A DNA stretch of 64,000 nt from NCBI GenBank assembly GCA_003024785.1, contig PUQB01000601.1, forward strand, positions 62,001-126,000. The letters run 5' to 3'. Shown here piece after piece: positions 38,201 to 50,504 of the stretch (the first letter of the stretch is position 1; each line of letters opens with the position of its first letter). Under the pieces are notes generated by a model. It searched no databases. It saw nothing but the letters and a program-made list of their open reading frames with translations, and was not told the origin of the DNA. The position numbers and the translations under genes were made by a program. This DNA comes from Selaginella tamariscina. Its lineage: Eukaryota; Streptophyta; Lycopodiopsida; Selaginellales; Selaginellaceae.

Positions 38201-38327
38201 TTTAATTCACAGCAAATTTAAAATGAAATAGAATTAAAATCCCTCTGCTAAACACCAATCACTATATATCATATATTATACGTACTATATATTTAATATT
38301 TTCATACATAATATATATTATATATAA

Positions 38328-38333
<6 letters not shown>

Positions 38334-38397
<64 letters not shown>

Positions 38398-38420
38398 TGA
38401 GAGAGAGAGAGAGAGAGAGG
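38334..38420. repeat. Compound (GT)n(GA)n microsatellite
   Basis: A ~60-bp pure (GT)n followed by (GA)n. A PPR motif relic follows at once, so this looks like the intron end of a lost PPR gene. Confidence 0.95.
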
Positions 38421-38490
38421 CAGCTCTGCTGTTCCAGAAGATGCCATAGAGGAACCTAGTTTCATGGAATGCTATGACAACTGTATATGA
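38417..38490 (+). pseudogene. PPR motif relic
   Basis: The plus strand reads EAALLFQKMP, a stop, then RNLVSWNAMTTVYE. That is one PPR boundary (typically MPxRNLVSWNAM), directly after the compound microsatellite. No further PPR sequence follows. Confidence 0.6.
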
Positions 38491-39234
38491 ATATTGTAAA
38501 TTAAATTCACAGTATTTTATTTTGATACATTTTTTATATTAAAAACTATTATATACTATTACTAATTATTGTGACGAAACAAGGCAATTAATTATCCTCT
38601 AAAATAGTTATCTATATACTAAACATTTTGTACTGCAGGTAATACAGGCAGTAAGTTAGAACATAAGATTTCTGTCAGTAATTAAATATTAATTATTCAG
38701 ATTAATTTATGTTATAGTATTATAAAGTTGTCTTAGAAAAATAAAGAAATATTTAAAAAATTTAACTTTAATTATTTTATCTTAAGAATTTTATATTCAT
38801 TAAATTAAAATAAAATTTTACTTTGTTAATTGTACCCTCTACCAGCTACTGGGATTCCATTTCGTGTATGCATGCGTATGTGTACTCGTACGTATATTTT
38901 CACACACACACACACACACAATGTACATGTGTGTATGAGAGACATTACTCTCTCACACACACATGCACGGACCTATCTAATAAAACAGAAGTGTAGATAT
39001 AAGAATTTTTAAACGGGGACCTATAAACATTTATGCAGTATATATATTCGTATATATATTACATTATAAAATATATATAATGACAAGCTATACATTTATA
39101 AATTAAAAGTAGCGAAAATATAATAAAAATTTATAATTGCCTCAACGTGCATATGTACATGGAGATATATATAGGATCCTTTGGAATTGTTATAAAAAAC
39201 GATATACTTAATGTGTGCATGTGTATATGTGATG

Positions 39235-40200
39235 ATACACATATTTTAGCTACACACACAAAGGGTTGTTTGTGTTTGGAAAAGTACATATTTGTCATTT
39301 ATAAATTATAACAGTCGTGTTGTTATTCATTAAAACAACAAGTTCAAAGTTTTTATTTTAATATATGTTTGGGAAGAAAATATCCTCGTTTCATTTAAGA
39401 ATTACGTATTTGCATACAAATAGAAAAATATTAATTCAAATATTTTTAACATTACTTCTAAAGACGCAGCATTTTGCCATGTAGAGAAAGAAGTTTATTA
39501 ATTAAAAGGAAAAAAAGAAAGAAATAACATGTTTATGATGTTAATTAATTAATTCAGATGAATAAATTGGCATCCTGTTAATGTCTCTTAACCAATACAT
39601 TATATACTATTAACGATCTTAAATCTGCCTCACAAGAATTTAAGCACAAGTCAAAACACACTGATTACAAAAGTTAAATGAAGTTGATCAAAGTATAAAC
39701 GCATTTTTGTCCATAATATTCTAAGATGTTTAAACAATGTCGATGGTTATTTGTATCTATTTTTGCTTAATTTCATAAACACAACGCAAACACACATACA
39801 CACCTACGCTGATAGTTGTACCGCTAAATACTGCTGTGCTTAAGGGTGAGAGTCGCTATATACATTTCGTATTTAGTAAGTTTGATTTCTTCGTATTAGT
39901 CTGAAAACTATGCATATAATGTAAAGAAAATTTGCAATATTTTCTTTTTGATGTAACTCAGATTTAGTTTCTTTATTATAAAACTATTATATACTATTAA
40001 TAAGTTACAAAGAAAAAAAGAGATGGGGACATCAACAAGATTCTTTAAACATAAAATAATATTATTAAAAAAAATTCATATAATTTTCTAACAATGTTTA
40101 ATCTTTAATATAAGTTTCATTTAAATAAATCCAAATTATTGAAAAATTAATGAAATATTCTTGTTATTAATTTATTTATGTAGATAATTTAAAAATAAAA
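39235..40200. repeat. Segmental duplication, unit 2
   Basis: Direct copy of 37,375-38,200 (see the blocks named there), separated from it by about 1.9 kb start to start. The two have drifted by many substitutions and indels. Confidence 0.7.
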
Positions 40201-41112
40201 AATAAGATAATGTAATTTTTAGATGATTTATATTGTGATAGATATGTTTCATTCTATGCAATACATGTATGGTAAGCTCTTACATTTGTTAAATATTTGT
40301 TTAAACTAAGAGAGTAAATAAAATATAAAATATCTAATTTTTTCTATGTATTTACCTTTAATTCAAAACTTAACATATTAGTTTCGTCAAGTCAAATTTA
40401 AAAAGTGTATATAATAATTAATTAGCTTAAACATTTAAAAACAGATTTTAAAGTTGATGAACCATCTTATTTAAAAAATTAAAAAATAATAAATTATAGC
40501 TCAATAAATTTTATATTTATCATAAGTAGAATGCTACTTTGTCTTCTGCTCTAAACTAATTTAAAACCTTGAGAATTGTGCATGTATGATATCATATTAC
40601 ATCATAGAGCAGAAAACGCGTACTTAGCAAATACTGAACACACACACACACACGTCCTCATTATACACTCAAGAAGACGTGATTAAACCGGAGGTAAGTG
40701 TGTTTGTATACAAAACAACAAGTTGAATGTTTCTGTTAAGAAAAACGGCAACATAAAAAAATATCTTCTACTTTCACACATTCAGTTTATCAAGTTCAAA
40801 TTAATAAATATGTACTTGATATATATATATATATATAAATAAAGAATAGAGAGAGAGAGAGCGCACATGTAAATTTATAAATGAAGGCAGATATGAAAAG
40901 TGTTTGTAAAAACACTCACTACATCTATATATACATATACAGAAATACTTAAAAAGGCATGTGTGTGTGCCACATATGCACACACACACACTTACATATA
41001 CACTATATGTGTATATACAATAGGAAACTTGCCTTTGTTCCATATTTCAATTCAAAGTGATAAGGACATGCTATCATCTCAGTAGAAGCTTGACGGACTG
41101 GTTCTCTCTCTC

Positions 41113-41126
41113 AACCCTAACCCTAA
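41113..41126 (+). promoter_or_regulatory. Telo-box-like motif upstream of Tudor-like gene
   Basis: AACCCTAACCCTAATT lies about 45 bp before a candidate ATG at 41,168. Telo-boxes (AAACCCTAA) are common in promoters of plant translation and chromatin genes. Confidence 0.45.
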
Positions 41127-41391
41127 TTAATTTTCCAGCTTAATACTTGTCAATTCAAATATATAAGATGCCAACCAGCAGAAGTTCAACGATCTCACTC
41201 ACACACAAACACAATTTTCTTCTGATATGTCAAAGTTACAAGGACCCCAATATTTATTTTGATTATATAATGTACAAAATACATCTTATAAGGCCTGATG
41301 TATTTTGAAATCGCGAGAGAGAGAGAAACATATACAAAGATCACATGTATACATGTATATATTTTTAAACCCAGTATATATAACTTGTTGC

Positions 41392-41647
41392 AGTTTTGCT
41401 AAGCGTACGAAAACAGAGAGCAAACCAGGCATGAAGACGGTCACAGCAGGGTAAGCTTTCTGAGAGAGAGAGAGAGTAACATATATAAAGATCACATGTT
41501 CATGTATATGTTTTAAGCCGCAGTATATAACTTATTGCAGTTCTGTTAAGCGTAGGAAAACTGAGACCCAAGCAGGGGTGAAAACTGTAGCAGCAGGGTA
41601 AGCTTTCTTATAGACCAAGTTCACTTAATATCCACTTATGTTGTGTT

Positions 41648-41686
<39 letters not shown>

Positions 41687-42588
41687 GAGAGGAGAGGGAG
41701 AGGGAGAGAGGGCCGCTTAACATATAAAGAGATCACAATGCAATGTATATATTTTATGACTTCATGATTCAATAAGTACTATAGAATTTATTGCAGTCCT
41801 ACAAAGAATGTGGAAGGTCCAAAACAGGAAGGTTTATCAACAAACAAAGCTGCAACTAGAAATCCCCAAGAATCAAAGCTGCAGAGAAGATAGACACTGA
41901 ACATCCATGTGAGTATAAACTCTTTTTCTGATAATATATACATGTGTGCGTGCATACATGCATGTGCCTATGTTGGTATGTGTGTAACATGTCCTTGTGC
42001 GTGTGTGTGTGTGTTTGTGTGTGTGTGTCATTGTATGCTTGTATATATACTGTTTCTTTCATGAAGGATCCAGAGCATGGGTATGGAAAAGATGTGATAG
42101 GACAGAAAGTGCGGAAGAAGTTTGGGAGCCGGTTTTATAATGGAGAAGTGGTTAGTTTCAATCCCGAAACTAACTGGTATAAGGTGTGCATACATTCATT
42201 TCTTTGCTTTTAGTCCTAGTTTCACACACACACATGCACATGCACGTGCGCACACGGACGCACACACAGTCCTAGTTTCACACACAAACACACATGCACA
42301 CAGTCTTTATGAAGAGTTGACCATTTAACAGGTTCAGTATGAAGACAATGATCAGGAGGAGCTCTCTTGGTGCAAGCTGGTGCCTATAATGTCTTGTGGT
42401 TCTTATGAAACTGTTCCTGCAGAGGAAAAGGAAATGTAAGTGCACAAGCCCACCGAGAGAGAGAGAGTGTAACATATACAAAGATCACATGTATATATGT
42501 ATATGTATGTTTTAAACCTCAGTATATAACTTGTTGCAAGCGAAAGAAAACGGAGAGCAAACCAGGCATGAAGAGGGTCGCAGCAGGG
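41392..42588 (+). CDS. Tudor-like domain protein with tandemly duplicated small exons
   Basis: Plus-strand exons: A about 41,403-41,459 (AKRTKTESKPGMKTVTAG), B about 41,542-41,599 (SVKRRKTETQAGVKTVAAG), C about 41,797-41,909 (PTKNVEGPKQEGLSTNKAA), D 42,067-42,183 (DPEHGYGKDVIGQKVRKKFG, then YNGEVVSFNPETNWYK), E 42,332-42,435 (VQYEDNDQEELSWCKLVPIM) and A' about 42,540-42,588 (RKKTESKPGMKRVAAG). D and E together match the Tudor/agenet-like fold of plant chromatin proteins of the PTM type (G.kV.K.F...F.GEV..f......YkV.YEDgD.EEL). A and B are both 57 nt and of the same phase, so either can be included or skipped in frame. Exon C needs one frame adjustment at an A-run. The start may be the ATG at 41,168. 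No exons were found after A'. Confidence 0.6.
41643..41712. repeat. (GT)n(GA)n microsatellite in Tudor-like gene intron
   Basis: Compound repeat in the intron after exon B, in the same GT-then-GA sense-strand order as elsewhere in the window. Confidence 0.9.
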
Positions 42589-42602
42589 TACGCTTTTTTT
42601 TT

Positions 42603-42606
<4 letters not shown>

Positions 42607-42686
<80 letters not shown>
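42607..42686. repeat. (GT)n(GA)n microsatellite after last Tudor-like exon
   Basis: About 48 bp of (GT)n then 30 bp of (GA)n, beginning about 19 bp past the donor GTACGC of exon A'. Confidence 0.95.
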
Positions 42687-42694
<8 letters not shown>

Positions 42695-43159
42695 TTTTAC
42701 ATATAATGTTTAAATTTACATAATTATATAAAATTTACTGAAGATATATTGAGTAGCTAAATTTTAATTAAAATATATATCTGGTGTGACACTTTTTTAA
42801 GTCATTTAATACAATTTATTTAAATTATATCTTAAAAGTTGCCTCATGTAAAAGTAAATGCTTCACTATTTAAATTTTAATTGACTATATTTTTAATATG
42901 AATATACATATGTTTACTTTATTAATTATATTTATATGGCTTTTAATGAGTGTATATTAAAATGGAATAAGTTACAATCGGCCATTTGAAATTTTAATAT
43001 GTATGTTTATGTGCATAAATTCTATTCTAATAAATAATAATCATATGACATTAAAATATATTAACAATAATTCATTTTAATGTATAATATATAGATATAC
43101 ATATTTATAAATCTTTTAGAGGAGTGTGATATTGTTCCCGCATAAATTCATGTGAAGAG

Positions 43160-45300
43160 ATCAATGCAATGAGATGGCTCACAAGTATTTAAAAACTTTT
43201 CCCCTTAAAAACTTTACCTTTGTAATTAGTATATCAAAGGATATTCATAAGTGCACACGATGCTTTTCAAATGATTTACTATACACAAGTATATCATTTA
43301 AGAAGACAGCGACAAATGTATCAAGATACTTATTCATTACGTTCATAAACGTAGCAGGAGCATTTATTAATTTAAAAGGAATTACAGTAAATTCATAGTT
43401 TGAAATGCAGTTTTGGCTATATCATGTTCCCGAACAGCGATTTGGTGATAACCACTTCTCAAATCGATCTTTGAGAACACCCTCGCACCCGTCAACCTAT
43501 CAAAACATCGTCAACCCTTAGCATCAGATACTTATTTCTGATAGTTACCTTATTGAGTGCATGATAATCTATACACATCCATCTTTCTTTCGAACTAATA
43601 ACACTAGTGCACCATATGGTGACTTGCTAGGATGCACAAAGCCATATGCAATCCAACTCCTTAATCTGCTTGCGAATTTCTAACTCTTCCAGATGAGTGG
43701 TTGACGAGAAATAGGTTGAGTACTTGGTTATAATTTAATTTCATGTTCAACACCATAGGATGGTGACCGCCAACTTGGCAATGTTTCTGGAAAGACCCCA
43801 GAAAACTCCTGAAGAATATCATCAACAGCAGCTTGTTTTGTGGACCAGGTCAACCCCTGTTGACCGTTGACCATTGACCATGTTGACTGACTGGCGACAT
43901 TGACTGCTTGGTCAACCAAGGCTGTCTCTTTAATCCAGATCAAAACTCAATTTGGCAACCAACTATGTCAGTACTACCAAAATTCAACAAGATGGTAACT
44001 GGTAAACCTTGTATCACAAATCAAATTGCCAGAAGAGCCACTTGACCGATTTCCAAAGACACAACTTAATTCTTGTGTAGTGGCAGAAACTAACTTTATC
44101 TGGCCATCACCTTCTTTGCTGAAACGCGAAGCTCACGTTGGGCCTGTCTCTTTTGTTGAATATCCTTAACCCTAGGGGTATCCTTGGAAGGACAATCAGC
44201 CACAAAATGGCCCTGCTCAGAACATCCATAGCAAACAACTTGTTTACTAGCCTTGCTAGCACTAGCACCTCAAGCATGGTCATTCTTGTTGGTCCCACGA
44301 GTAAAACCATGCTTGAAACTCTTAGTAGCTTGCTTATTCTTATCCGAAGCCAACTTCTCCTGTTCACTAGCCTCGACTTCAAACACTTTCGTTACTAAGT
44401 TCTCAAAACTCATGTCTGCGTTATTGATGGTCTGCATTTGCCGCCTCAAGTTAGAATCAGCTAAACCATCAATTAACCATGCCTTCTTAATAAAAAGAGC
44501 ATACAAGGCACACATCCCTTGTATATAGACTTGAAGGCTACAATCCCTAAGTATCATAACTTAATACAAGCATCTGTTTCATCATGAGCTGGAGCAAACT
44601 CCAAGCGAAACATCTTAAATTCCTCCACATCCCCAATGGGAGCTTTTCGTTCCTACTTAGTGCTCTATAACCATGCTTTGGCTTTCTTAATTAAAGCCAT
44701 AGCAAACAAAAGAAGACGATTTGTCTCCTCTAAAGCACCTTTTCAGCCAACTCCAGCCAGCCCAAGGCTTCATCGGGTGTGTTTCCCCACCAAACTCAAG
44801 AATCTTGTAACAAGCAATAATAGCAGCACTATCAAATTGCTTTTCTTACTCTTTGCCGAGCTAGGAAGGCTTTGAGTAGAAATCAAAGTATTAATCTTCA
44901 AGGTGAGAAAGTCAAACTTGGCACTCAAGTCCTCAATATTGCATGTTTGCTTCTCCGCATCGGTCTAGGGTTCTGCACCATATACATCTTATCCATGGAT
45001 AAAGCCTCCTCCCCATGCGTGAACATATCTTCAGGAGCAGCGTCCTGAATCAATCTCTCCAATTGTGATGCATATGCAATTTGCTCCTCCTCAGTCATGC
45101 CTTCTATGACTTAGCAACCTTTAACCCAAGGCACAAGGATTCACTCCAATACCAACTGTTAGGCCCTTGGCCTAACTTAGAATCAAGACTCCACACTCCA
45201 CAGCTTAGTCAGCTCACCACCCAGCCGACCCCAAGCACACTAGGCAATCATTCAACTCCATGCTCCCCTCTCCAAGACACAGCCCTCCTTTCATATCACA
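43160..45300 (-). mobile_element. Old, truncated Ty3/gypsy element
   Basis: On the minus strand from about 45,150 downwards: a primer-binding-site-like TTGGTATTGGAGTGA next to an LTR edge, a Gag region with a zinc knuckle (YGCSEQGHFVADCP, about 44,200-44,235), a protease/linker region, and reverse-transcriptase motifs (ILQEFSGVFPETLP near 43,790; APATFMN-type sequence near 43,350). RNase H and integrase are missing. The edge at 45,157 begins TGTTAGGCCC and contains the palindrome GTTAGGCCCTTGGCCTAAC; the far end of that LTR is not defined. This family differs from the copy at 22.9 kb. It is old and broken many times. Confidence 0.75.
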
Positions 45301-45702
45301 TAGCCAGCCATTATTAACTTTACTATATCTATTCAATATTCTCAATAGTACATCTCATTGATATTCAGGGCCATGGTTTCACAATAGATTTATTGGGAAT
45401 ATAAACATGTTTGCACTTGTGTAGTGGATTATGCATTATACTGACGTGTAGATTTGCCATTGGCCTGGGACGACGTTTCAGTATGCTGAAAACCGAGTGA
45501 GTGTGTTTTCACATGGATAAATATACTTATATAACAATGTGTGTGTGTGTGTGTGATACTCTGTGTTCATATATGCAGTTAAACATCTAACCACTACATA
45601 CTTGTCCATTTGTAGCCATATGCGGCCAATAATAATGTGTTCACACATCATAGAACGATTTGTCATTATTTTAACCATCTATAAACTACAGTGATTTTAT
45701 AT

Positions 45703-46195
45703 TTAAGCAACACACCCTTGCAGGCCCTGCTTGCGGAACTCCTCAGGAGTCTCAATCTCCTCCCACCTCTAAGTTTTGATGCTAGAGCGTGTATAAGTAA
45801 CTAGCTTGTAAGTCCCTGAGGCAGCATCCATAACCTGGAAATCTGGATACACATAGCGTCCGTTTTGGTATGGCACAAGCGTATGGGTTTCCCACAGGGC
45901 ACAAGGATATCCTTGTACCACACAATGAGTCCCTGTGATGACGTCATAAAGTAGTCCCTCTCCCCTGACCGCTTTCCTCCTAGAGTGAAGTACTCATCTG
46001 TGCCTGAGCACCACATTCTATAGTTACGTCCATTTCGCATCAACAACCATGGCTTCTCTTTCTTCCACACTCCATCCAAATTGCACTCGCTGATTCTCTT
46101 GTTCCACAGCTTGGACACAAGCCTGCGTCGTCACAGGCAAAACCTCCAAATGTGCAACACTAACTCACTCTTCAGGAAGGTCATTCCAAGTAGGT
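45703..46195 (-). pseudogene. F-box protein gene, disrupted
   Basis: The minus strand starts PPTWNDLPEE and, in a second frame, ELVLHIWRF; then RRRLVSKLWNKRISE. These are the hallmarks of an F-box (LPeElvlhIl...L...VSKLWN), the Skp1-binding part of SCF ubiquitin ligases. The body continues KPWLLMRNGRNYRMWCSG, YFTLGGKRSGERDYFMTSSQ and, in a further frame, VPYQNGRYVYPDFQVMDAAS, ending RKQGLQGCVA and a stop at 45,703. The C-terminal region is probably the substrate-binding part (kelch-like or beta-rich, not certain). There are a frame change and a stop inside the F-box and another frame change near 45,890. Confidence 0.6.
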
Positions 46196-46199
46196 GGTG

Positions 46200-47130
46200 G
46201 GGATGATTAAGTCATTTTCACGATTACTCCTTTTGATGAGTGGAAGAGGCCATGGAAATAGAAGCACAGGATTTACTTTTGACCAGCGACAATGATGGAA
46301 ATTAGATCCGCCTTCTCGGAATGATGAGGATATTGTTATAGAGAAATCTGTAGAGCACAACGACGAGTCATTAAATGAGTAAACAGAAGAGAGATCTAGA
46401 TTTGTTTTGTTATTTCTTTTGTTTTAAACTTTAACATGTTTTCAATATTGTCCTGCCAGGCTACACTAATCAGATGGTAAAAAATAATTAAAGAGTTAAA
46501 AGTTTAGACAGACAAATTTTGGATAAATGTTCACAACACCGTAACAATGCACGATCTTCTGCATCTTTGTCTGTCTCTAACTCCTCCTAAAACTCCACTT
46601 CATCCTCTTTACGCTCCAGTCACCCTAACCCAATTCAACACTCTTTGTTTTTAGGGCAAATATGGTCTTTTACCAAAAAGGTAAAAACAATTCATATCCC
46701 ATATTGCTAACTTTTGTGGGATATGTATGAATTCCATACATATACCAAAAACTTACACTTTGTAGTATTACATTCTTCATGCAGTGTCATATGTAAATAT
46801 AATTTCAGGAGTATATTTAAATATCTTTAATATGATGAAGTTTAATATATAACCTTACATTACAAAAGAATACTTTACATTCTTTTGTTGATGTCCTAAA
46901 GAAAACTAAAGTATGCTCTATTTTATTATTATTATCAAATTGTTTAGGATTAAATTTATCATATAACAAGTAAATCACTTAAAATTTTTTTTAATATTTT
47001 TTGATTTTACTCTTAAATGTAGATTTGAATACTGTAAAATATAAAATTTAAAATTAAATAATGTATAATTTATAAATAAAAGATACAAAAAGCAAACCAT
47101 ACGTTATCACTCTCTCTCTCTCTCCCGGAT
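46200..47130. other. Intergenic stretch, nothing recognised
   Basis: Partly GC-normal to about 46,680, then AT-rich. No open frame or repeat of note was recognised. Confidence 0.55.
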
Positions 47131-47139
47131 CGAAAGAAG

Positions 47140-48132
47140 TCAACAACGCCTTTCCATGTTCTTGGCTTCCTCAAGAATATCTTGAGGAATCGGCTCTCCT
47201 TTCAAAGCTAGTTGTCCGATATATTTAACTTGGCCTAACCACTTTGATAACCAGTGCAATTTGGGTGGGATTGTAGGCTCTTCATCATGAAAATAAACCC
47301 CCCATCTAAACATTTTCCAGTTTGATTCTGCCATCCAAAACACCTACAACAGGCTAGTTAGTATATGATATGTGTGTACGAAAGTATACAGTATATACCC
47401 ACCTCTCTCTCTCTCTCTCACACACAGACACACACACACACACACACACCTGATGATAGGTGATCTCTCCAGATTTGTCACATTTCCATATGTGTCGAAG
47501 CATAATCCGTCCCTCTTCATTCTGAAGGTAATATTCTGTACGTTCTAGCGTTGCCACATATCTAAAAAAGCGCCGGGTGCACGTCCTAAATAAATCAAAC
47601 TATATATAAAGAGGAACCAAAATGGTTTTAACTAACAAACCTGTTGTACGTGATGGGCCGTCTCCACAGGCCAGACCCCGGGCTTTTCTGCATCGAACCA
47701 TCATTAGCACACGCACGCACGCACGCACGCACAGGCAAGACAATTGTTTGAAACAGCCAGAATGGTATTGCAAAATCTTCTAAATGTTATTTATATATGT
47801 ATGTGTGTATGTACCTCAGGAGGATGCAAAACAATGTCATCTTCACACATGGGCACCTCAGTGAGAAGCCATTTGTTGAAAACCCTTTGAGTACGCTTCA
47901 ACAGCTTCATAAGCTACAAATCACCACACGCACAGTTACTAACAAAAAAACAACACACACGCACGCACCGTGCTCTTATCAATGTCTCCTGGGAGACCCT
48001 CTTTGGCCTCCTGATCCCCTGATTCCTCATTAATCCTCCCACTCGCCGTCTTCCACAAATGATTTACTCTGCTTTCTCACCATAGATATCCCCGCCTTCG
48101 CTCTGTTCCTGCTCCTCGGTTGGCGTTTCCAT
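47140..48132 (-). CDS. Five-exon protein resembling B17.2 / NDUFAF2 complex I family
   Basis: Exons 48,132-47,969, 47,913-47,815, 47,687-47,641, 47,585-47,450 and 47,343-47,140 have canonical splice sites and consistent phases. They give about 216 residues starting METPTEEQEQSEGGDIYGEK. One frame change in exon 1 (after EKA, before RVNHLWKTASGRINEES) fits a single missing base. The later half reads RRFFRYVATLERTEYYLQNE, FRWGVYFHDEEPTIPPKLHW and LKGEPIPQDILEEAKNMERR. The order YY-E ... RWxxY ... IPPxxHxWL ... PIPxDILEEAxxxERR recalls the NDUFA12 (B17.2)/NDUFAF2 family, a subunit and an assembly factor of mitochondrial complex I. The match is by eye and the N-terminal half is unexplained. The donor of exon 4 runs straight into (GT)n. 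Confidence 0.6.
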
Positions 48133-48138
48133 CTCCTG

Positions 48139-48160
48139 CCCTAACCCTAACCCTAACCCC
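48139..48160 (-). promoter_or_regulatory. Telomere-like repeat in 5' leader
   Basis: CCCTAACCCTAACCCTAACCCC lies within 7-28 bp upstream of the ATG at 48,132 (GGGTTAGGGTTAGGG on the sense strand). It is probably a telo-box cluster of a housekeeping promoter or leader rather than a telomere, being only about three and a half units. Confidence 0.6.
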
Positions 48161-48169
48161 AGATTTACT

Positions 48170-49555
48170 TTGTAGATTAAAGGAATATAACGGTCAAAGA
48201 ATATATTATCTATAATGGTCGTAATTAAAAAAAAAAATCTAATTCAATAACAAGCTAGTAATAAGATATATTAAATCAATCAAAATAAAATAATAAAACA
48301 ATATTAATATATCTTAATTAAATGATTTAATAAATTTCATAGTAATAGATTTGGACATCCTACTATTAAAGTATTCTTAAGGAATAATTTAACTTTCTTC
48401 GTGTATGCATGTAAATTTTAAAATGTATTCTATATGTATTCTAGTCTTTTAATATTTATATTTATAATTAATTTATGAGATTACATTTTAATGTTTATAA
48501 TTTATAATTGATAGTTACTTTTATGTGTTTATAAATGCATATAAGTATATAAATGTAATATAAATAGTGCTTTACTTTTTATTACAATTACTATGTATTA
48601 TTAAAAATGATGTTTATACATATGTTTGTGTGTATATTTTCTTTACCTTATTCAATTTCTAAACAAGGGCTAAATTTTTTAATTTAAATAACATAATAGA
48701 AATATTATGTACTATTTATATATATACCCTTGAAATTTAGTAAAAATTAGAATATAATGTCAGTCCTCAATAAACAATGATATTTAGTGTAATATTCATG
48801 GTTTACCAGATCATTTACCATTAACTATATAAGTTGGAAATCCTTTTATATTATTAGCTGTTTAGGCAAAATTTAAATTCAATATTTACCCAAACTTTAA
48901 ATCTCATGATTTTAAAGGTTCTTATCAAATCCCCTTATAATTACACTTTACAATGTGTAACATATTATCACAAAATTCATTCTATTTAACTCTAAAATAA
49001 AATTAATTATAATATAATATATTATTTAAAAGTTATATCATTAATTTTTCAAATTGCTATAAATTAAATATATGTATTTGATTAATTTTATTATTTCATT
49101 TTATTCAATTTGCAATTTTTAGTTTTCAAACACAAATAAACAAAACAGCAACAAGAATATAATGATTAATAGTTGAATTTACTTAATTAAAATTTATCTT
49201 AAACATTGTTACAAAATTATATGAGGTTTAAGAAAATTATTTCATTTTAATTATTATATATTTAAAAAAATTATATGATAATGCTAAAATTAAATTAATG
49301 TTTGACTTTTATATTTTAATTTATTAAATATATTAGTAATGCATTTCTTAAATTAAATAAACTTTATTATATAAAAATTTTAATCTAGGATTTTCTTGTA
49401 GCAACATTTATTTATTTTGTCATCCCCAAACACCAATGTTCTATAGTGGATGCATTCTTTATTGAGTGGTCAAGTTACAACTTGTCTTGAAATGACATTT
49501 CTTGTTGCTTTATATCTCAAGGGTTAGCTTTGTTACTTCATTCTTGTTGTGCATG
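48170..49555. other. AT-rich intergenic stretch
   Basis: AT-rich DNA with no gene, RNA or repeat recognised. Confidence 0.65.
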
Positions 49556-49559
49556 TTTA

Positions 49560-50110
49560 GCCAAACTCTCATGTTGTTCATCCTCAGTCTCACCTTCGAA
49601 TACCTATAGCCTCATGTCCCTCTTAGCTTGTGCTTGGGATGCCAACCTTTCATTGATCTCATTTTCCTATACATGCAACCTTTTGTCTTTTTTGGCTTGT
49701 GCTTGAGATGCCAGTTTCTCTTGTTGTTCATTCTAAAGTCTCTCTCGTCGTTCATTCTCAGTCTCACCTTCATGTACTTATAACCTCTTGTTCCTCTTGG
49801 CTTGTGCTTAGAATGCCAGCCTCTCTTGTCATTCATCCCCATTCTCACTTTCATGTATCTACAACCTCCTGTCCTTCTTAGTTTGTGCTTGGGCTCTTTT
49901 GTTACTCATCCTCAGTCTCACCTTTTTGTAATTACAACCTTATATCCCTCTTGACTTGTGCTTGGGATGCTAACCTCTCTCATCATTCATCCTCGGTCTC
50001 ACCTTTTTATACCTACAGCCTCCTGTCCTTCTTGGCTTGTGCTTGGGATGTCAACTTCTCTCATTGTTCGTCCTCGGTCTCACATTTGTATATTTGCAGC
50101 CTCATATTTT
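49560..50110. repeat. Degenerate tandem repeat, ~81-bp period
   Basis: A unit keyed on CTTGTGCTTGGGATGCCAAC and ATCCTCAGTCTCACCTTCAT recurs at about 49,627, 49,696, 49,801, 49,881, 49,955 and 50,036. It spans six or more copies with a mean spacing near 81 bp. Because 81 is 27 codons, both strands show repeating peptides. The minus strand gives units like MKVRLRMNDERD and HLKHKPKKTKG; the plus strand gives units like LACAWDANLSHHSSSVS. Either a minisatellite or a decayed repeat-protein exon. Confidence 0.75.
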
Positions 50111-50504
50111 TTTCAATTGTAACATGATTAACTTGTCGTTTTCTTTTATATTCCTTTATTTTTATAATCTGACCTTTTATTGCCTACTATTTTCTGTCTC
50201 TTTTTGAGAAAGGGAGAGAAAGAGAGATTATTACATATACACAGTAACTTAAGTTATATAGGATTCTTGAAATGTATTAGAAAGAAGTTATCACATATAC
50301 ATAATAACTTGAGAGAGAAAGTTATGAGAGAGAGAGAGAGTTTGCCCAATCTTCCCGTACATTCAATCTCGTCGTTGCTAGTGTGTAAGAAGGAGAAGTT
50401 GCTTCCAGGTATGTAATCATGCATTGCTTAGGTGTATATCACTTATTGGTATATTAATGTATAATTTATTATGTATATTTATTACGAGAGTATCTAAATT
50501 TATT

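Noticed and set aside
41113-48160. CCCTAA repeats as interstitial telomere or chromosome end
   Set aside because: Only two to three and a half units, each directly upstream of a gene start; telo-box motifs are the simpler reading.
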